Assembly (NCBI GenBank): GCA_945871045.1
Contig: CAMBUC010000074.1
Location: forward strand, 1 to 8,903
Direction of reading: 5' to 3'
DNA length: 8,903 bases
From: an uncultured bacterium
GTDB lineage: Bacteria > Bacillota > Clostridia > Lachnospirales > Lachnospiraceae
Part shown: piece by piece, positions 6,746-8,903 of the stretch
How the letters are laid out: each line of letters opens with the position of its first letter
Numbering within the stretch: the stretch's first letter is position 1
Program-made: the position numbers and the translations under genes
The notes under the pieces: generated by a model
What the model saw: only the letters and a program-made list of their open reading frames with translations
Databases searched by the model: none
What the model was told of the DNA's origin: nothing

Positions 6746-7266
6746 GTACTATTTTTCAAATATCCTTTCTGACGCAGCGCTTCTTCTATCAGATCCAATG
6801 TCTTTTCATCCGGTGCGTTGACGGTATGAAAATGTTCACCGTTTGTAAGATTGTTTAAGGGTTTTGTCTGATAGGTTTGCACCTGCTCCACAAAATGGGT
6901 CACATCCATGCGGCTTTTTATGATCAGATCCACACTGATCTGCCCATAGATCGGATGCTCCACAGTCACATCTTTGACACTGCCGCCGCAATCCACGATC
7001 GTATTTAATTCATCTGCGATCTGATCATCCGTATGGCATACGCGAAACAGTCTTGTAGGTTCGTTGGGCATACGATGAAACAACGTATACCCTTTATTTG
7101 TGGACAATATATTCTTATCTACCGCCCGAAGCAATGCAATATCCTGCACGATCACCTGTCTGCTCACTCCCATTTGTTTTGCAAGTTTTGCTCCGGGAAT
7201 GGGCTCCGTGGCATCCTGCAGCAGTTTGATCAACGCTTCTCTACGTGATTCTCCATCCATCTGCAT
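6718..7266 (-). CDS. niaR: NiaR (YrxA)-type niacin-responsive transcriptional repressor
   Basis: DNA-binding protein that, in known family members, represses NAD-synthesis, niacin-salvage or niacin-uptake genes when niacin is present. The 182 residues fit the usual family length. Residues 7-62 form an HTH_11 winged helix (PGAKLAKQMGVSRQVIVQDI at 24-43). Residues 70-168 form the 3H domain. His78, Glu86, His145 and His147 have the spacing of the metal ligands I recall from the Thermotoga maritima homologue; His104 (in EHPIYGQI) and His124 are further conserved-looking histidines. The start at ATG 7266 is fixed by AGGAGG 8 bases upstream; ATG at codon 3 would be too far. No NAD-synthesis genes are in view; the only close partner is the membrane protein 61 bases downstream. 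A hairpin and a tRNA gene lie upstream, and I see no clear separate promoter for niaR, so it may depend on read-through from the tRNA promoter. Confidence 0.92.
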   Translation of the reverse strand: MQMDGESRREALIKLLQDATEPIPGAKLAKQMGVSRQVIVQDIALLRAVDKNILSTNKGYTLFHRMPNEPTRLFRVCHTDDQIADELNTIVDCGGSVKDVTVEHPIYGQISVDLIIKSRMDVTHFVEQVQTYQTKPLNNLTNGEHFHTVNAPDEKTLDLIEEALRQKGYLKNSTCASTPTVL

Positions 7267-7286
7267 CTATCTTTCCTCCTAATATC

Positions 7287-7321
7287 AATAAAAGTCTGTG
7301 CAGCAACAACCACACAGACTT
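7287..7321 (-). terminator. Hairpin with short U-tract between tRNA-Pro and niaR
   Basis: Perfect 9-base stem AAGTCTGTG/CACAGACTT (7321-7313 with 7300-7292), a 12-base loop, then TTTTATTG on the minus strand. It looks like an intrinsic terminator for the tRNA transcript, but the U-run is short and interrupted, so it may be leaky. It ends only about 20 bases before the niaR start codon. Confidence 0.65.
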
Positions 7322-7334
7322 CGTCAAAGCAGCA

Positions 7335-7409
7335 TCTGGGTGACAGGATTTGAACCTGCGACCTCTTGATCCCAAATCAAGTGCTCTAGCCAAACTGAGC
7401 CACACCCAG
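7335..7409 (-). tRNA. tRNA-Pro(UGG)
   Basis: A 75-base cloverleaf on the minus strand: acceptor CTGGGTG/CACCCAG with discriminator A, D-stem GCTC/GAGC, anticodon stem CTTGA/TCAAG around loop TTTGGGA (anticodon TGG), and T-stem GCAGG/CCTGT with loop TTCAAAT, where the last T-stem base pair is a G-T wobble. The TTTGGGA loop is the usual one for proline UGG. CCA is not encoded (the next bases are TGC), so it is added enzymatically. Confidence 0.96.
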
Positions 7410-7417
7410 ATAACCGC

Positions 7418-7446
7418 ATTATAGCATACCTTTGCCGGAAACGCAA
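7418..7446 (-). promoter_or_regulatory. Extended -10 promoter of tRNA-Pro
   Basis: On the minus strand TGCTATAAT gives a perfect -10 (7423-7418) with the TGn extension. TTGCGT (7446-7441) lies 17 bases upstream as a partial -35. Start would fall near 7411, only one to three bases before the mature tRNA 5' end, so RNase P would have a very short leader to remove. A CTTTGC/GCAAAG inverted repeat (7430-7448) covers the spacer and -35 and could be regulatory or chance. Confidence 0.75.
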
Positions 7447-7490
7447 AGCATATCCTTCAAAAAAATAAATGATGCTAAAATTTTCTCAAC

Positions 7491-8903
7491 TTACTCTAAC
7501 TTAAATTGATTAACTTCTTTGTTCAATAAATCAGCAATATCCCGGTTCATGGTGGCTTCATTTCCAATGTTCTTTACGCTGCTGGTCAGATCTGTAGTAG
7601 TCTCCGCCACTCCTGCGACGCCTTTTACGCTTTCTTCCACTGCATCATCAATGGAAGCGATCGCATCTTTCATCTGATCAATGCTCATTTTCATATGTAG
7701 ACTTTCATTTGCAAATTTATGCATCATCTCATTGATCTCACCGACGTTATATTGATAATCTTTACTTGTCTCAAGGAGTTTTTCATAGCCGCCCATGGCA
7801 ACCTTTTCCATAAAATCAAGCATTTCTTCTGCTTTTTCCGCCAGTTCATTCACTGCCTGAATCACCAAAGCGCTGACATTTTGAATCTGAGTTGCTGTTT
7901 CAGAAGAACTTGCTGCCAGATTTCCGATCTCATTGGCAACAACGGAAAATCCTCTTCCGGCCTCTCCGGCTCTTGCAGCCTCGATACTTGCATTTAGTGC
8001 TAACAGATTTGTCTCTTCTGCAATACTGATGATATTTGAAGTGAGGGCACTGATCTCCTCTACGGCTTTTGACTGCTCGATCTTTTCGTACACCGCTTCC
8101 GCCATTTCATTTGCCTGAACCCGCACATCCTTTTGCATGGCAGAAGCATCTTCGTAGATCCGCTGTGCATTTTCCATCACTGATTCAGTGGATTCGCTGC
8201 CATTTTCCGCACTTTTTGAGATCAATTCCACAACATGAAATACCGATCCGATGGAATCAGCAACGCGGCTCATAGAAACACTGGTTTCTTCCAATGCAGC
8301 ACTCATCTGTTCCATTGTCGAAGAAACATCTGTAATATTTAACTGGGCACCCGATAGATTATCTACCACCGTTCTGGATGAGTGATCCAACTGCTTCGAG
8401 TTTCGGGTAATATTTATCATGATCTTTCGGATGTAATCCAACAGCGCATTTACATTATTGGCGATCAACTCCAGTTCGTCACCTGTATTTATCTCCAGCT
8501 GCTGGGTCAGGTCGCCTTCACGGTTGACCAGATCATAGATCTTCTGATCTACCATACGAAGATTATGGGTCGTTCGTCCAACAACTATCTGCATCTGAAT
8601 CATTGCGATCACAAGGCAAATGACCGCAACGAGAAAATACTGTAATGCAATCTTTTTTAACCGGTTCACAATATCAGAAGCATCATAATCACAGCCAAGG
8701 ACACCTACCAGATTTCCGTCACTGTTTTTGATGGGCTTATATACAGAGATCAACGCTCCATTCTCGGTTTTGGAGATCGTATCCTCTACATAATCCTCTC
8801 CGGCAAAAACCCCTGCCAGTTCCTCACAGGAAACCTCAAATTCATCACCTACCTTTGACTGATTCTCAGACTCATCGGTATCAACACCATAATATACCTT
8901 TGA
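7491..8903 (-). CDS. Methyl-accepting chemotaxis protein, 3' part (N-terminus beyond window)
   Basis: Transmembrane chemoreceptor that relays ligand binding to CheA/CheW. The reading frame is open to the window edge, giving 470 visible residues; the upstream 50 codons (from SKVYYGVDTDESENQSKVGD) belong to the ectodomain. No in-frame start is seen near the edge, and the TTG at 8753 is an internal leucine. The end of a Cache-like sensor (ALISVYKPIKNSDGNLVGVL, visible residues about 50-69) leads to one membrane segment (about 85-109), a HAMP region (about 110-163) and the long coiled-coil signalling domain. Its hairpin tip EETNLLALNASIEAARAGE is at about 296-314, followed by GRGFSVVANEIGNLA. The protein ends in KLE without a CheR/CheB tethering pentapeptide. 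No chemotaxis gene is adjacent, so it is probably an orphan receptor. Ligand unknown. No clear terminator follows the stop; the 44 bases to the tRNA promoter hold only a T-run (7461-7467). Confidence 0.95.
   Translation of the reverse strand, partial: SKVYYGVDTDESENQSKVGDEFEVSCEELAGVFAGEDYVEDTISKTENGALISVYKPIKNSDGNLVGVLGCDYDASDIVNRLKKIALQYFLVAVICLVIAMIQMQIVVGRTTHNLRMVDQKIYDLVNREGDLTQQLEINTGDELELIANNVNALLDYIRKIMINITRNSKQLDHSSRTVVDNLSGAQLNITDVSSTMEQMSAALEETSVSMSRVADSIGSVFHVVELISKSAENGSESTESVMENAQRIYEDASAMQKDVRVQANEMAEAVYEKIEQSKAVEEISALTSNIISIAEETNLLALNASIEAARAGEAGRGFSVVANEIGNLAASSSETATQIQNVSALVIQAVNELAEKAEEMLDFMEKVAMGGYEKLLETSKDYQYNVGEINEMMHKFANESLHMKMSIDQMKDAIASIDDAVEESVKGVAGVAETTTDLTSSVKNIGNEATMNRDIADLLNKEVNQFKLE

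Noticed and set aside
6737..6746. CTTGCGCAAG palindrome as a niaR terminator
   Set aside because: It lies inside the niaR coding end, is only 10 bases with no usable loop, and no T-run follows.
7335..7409. tRNA-Pro as attachment site of a mobile element
   Set aside because: No integrase, no duplicated tRNA 3' end and no compositional break are visible in the window.
8751..8753. TTG at 8753 as the start of the chemotaxis protein
   Set aside because: The frame stays open for 50 more codons to the window edge with sensor-domain sequence, so this is an internal leucine.

Overview
The window looks like a low-to-moderate GC Bacillota chromosome, most likely Clostridia of the Lachnospiraceae type. 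Evidence: AGGAGG-type ribosome binding sites, a NiaR-type niacin repressor beside a PfoR/PTS-IIC_2-type membrane protein, a methyl-accepting chemotaxis protein, and a tRNA gene with no encoded CCA. Every convincing gene lies on the minus strand, so the window reads from right to left. There is no insertion sequence, integrase, CRISPR array or rRNA.

Right part (8903 down to 7491): the 3' portion of a chemotaxis receptor whose N-terminus lies outside the window. Then come a tRNA-Pro(UGG) gene with its own strong promoter, a hairpin with a short U-tract, and niaR (7266-6718). Behind niaR sits a polytopic PfoR/EIIC_2-family membrane protein (6656-5553). The gap between these two genes contains TGTCTTGTCA direct repeats and a GTGT/ACAC inverted repeat over a possible -10 box, so the membrane protein is a candidate NiaR-controlled transporter. 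A strong hairpin terminator closes this block.

Middle (about 5135-5488): roughly 350 bases without a gene, AT-rich and dense in structure. It holds two TATAAT boxes without good -35 boxes, each with a repeat element upstream (a three-copy direct repeat in one case, an inverted repeat in the other). It also holds a third promoter-like pair flanked by GACATGT direct repeats, and a hairpin plus a palindrome with a short T-run in the leader. This looks like the control region of the operon to its left.

Left part (5134 down to 18, continuing past the window edge): a tight three-gene operon of unusual content. The first gene encodes a 600-residue soluble protein. Its N-terminal domain resembles one I associate with extracellular contractile injection (phage-tail-like) clusters, and its C-terminus is Ig-like. 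The second encodes a 281-residue tail-anchored membrane protein with a faint, catalytically dead kinase-like N-terminus. The third encodes an 809-residue membrane sensor with a propeller-like N-terminal ectodomain, a second ectodomain, a HAMP-like linker, a degenerate class III nucleotidyl cyclase domain and a helical tail. Two apparently inactive signalling folds beside a tail-associated protein suggest a membrane-linked module that controls or anchors a contractile-type particle. That functional reading is inference: no sheath, tube, baseplate or ATPase gene is in view, and the rest of the operon should lie to the left of position 1.
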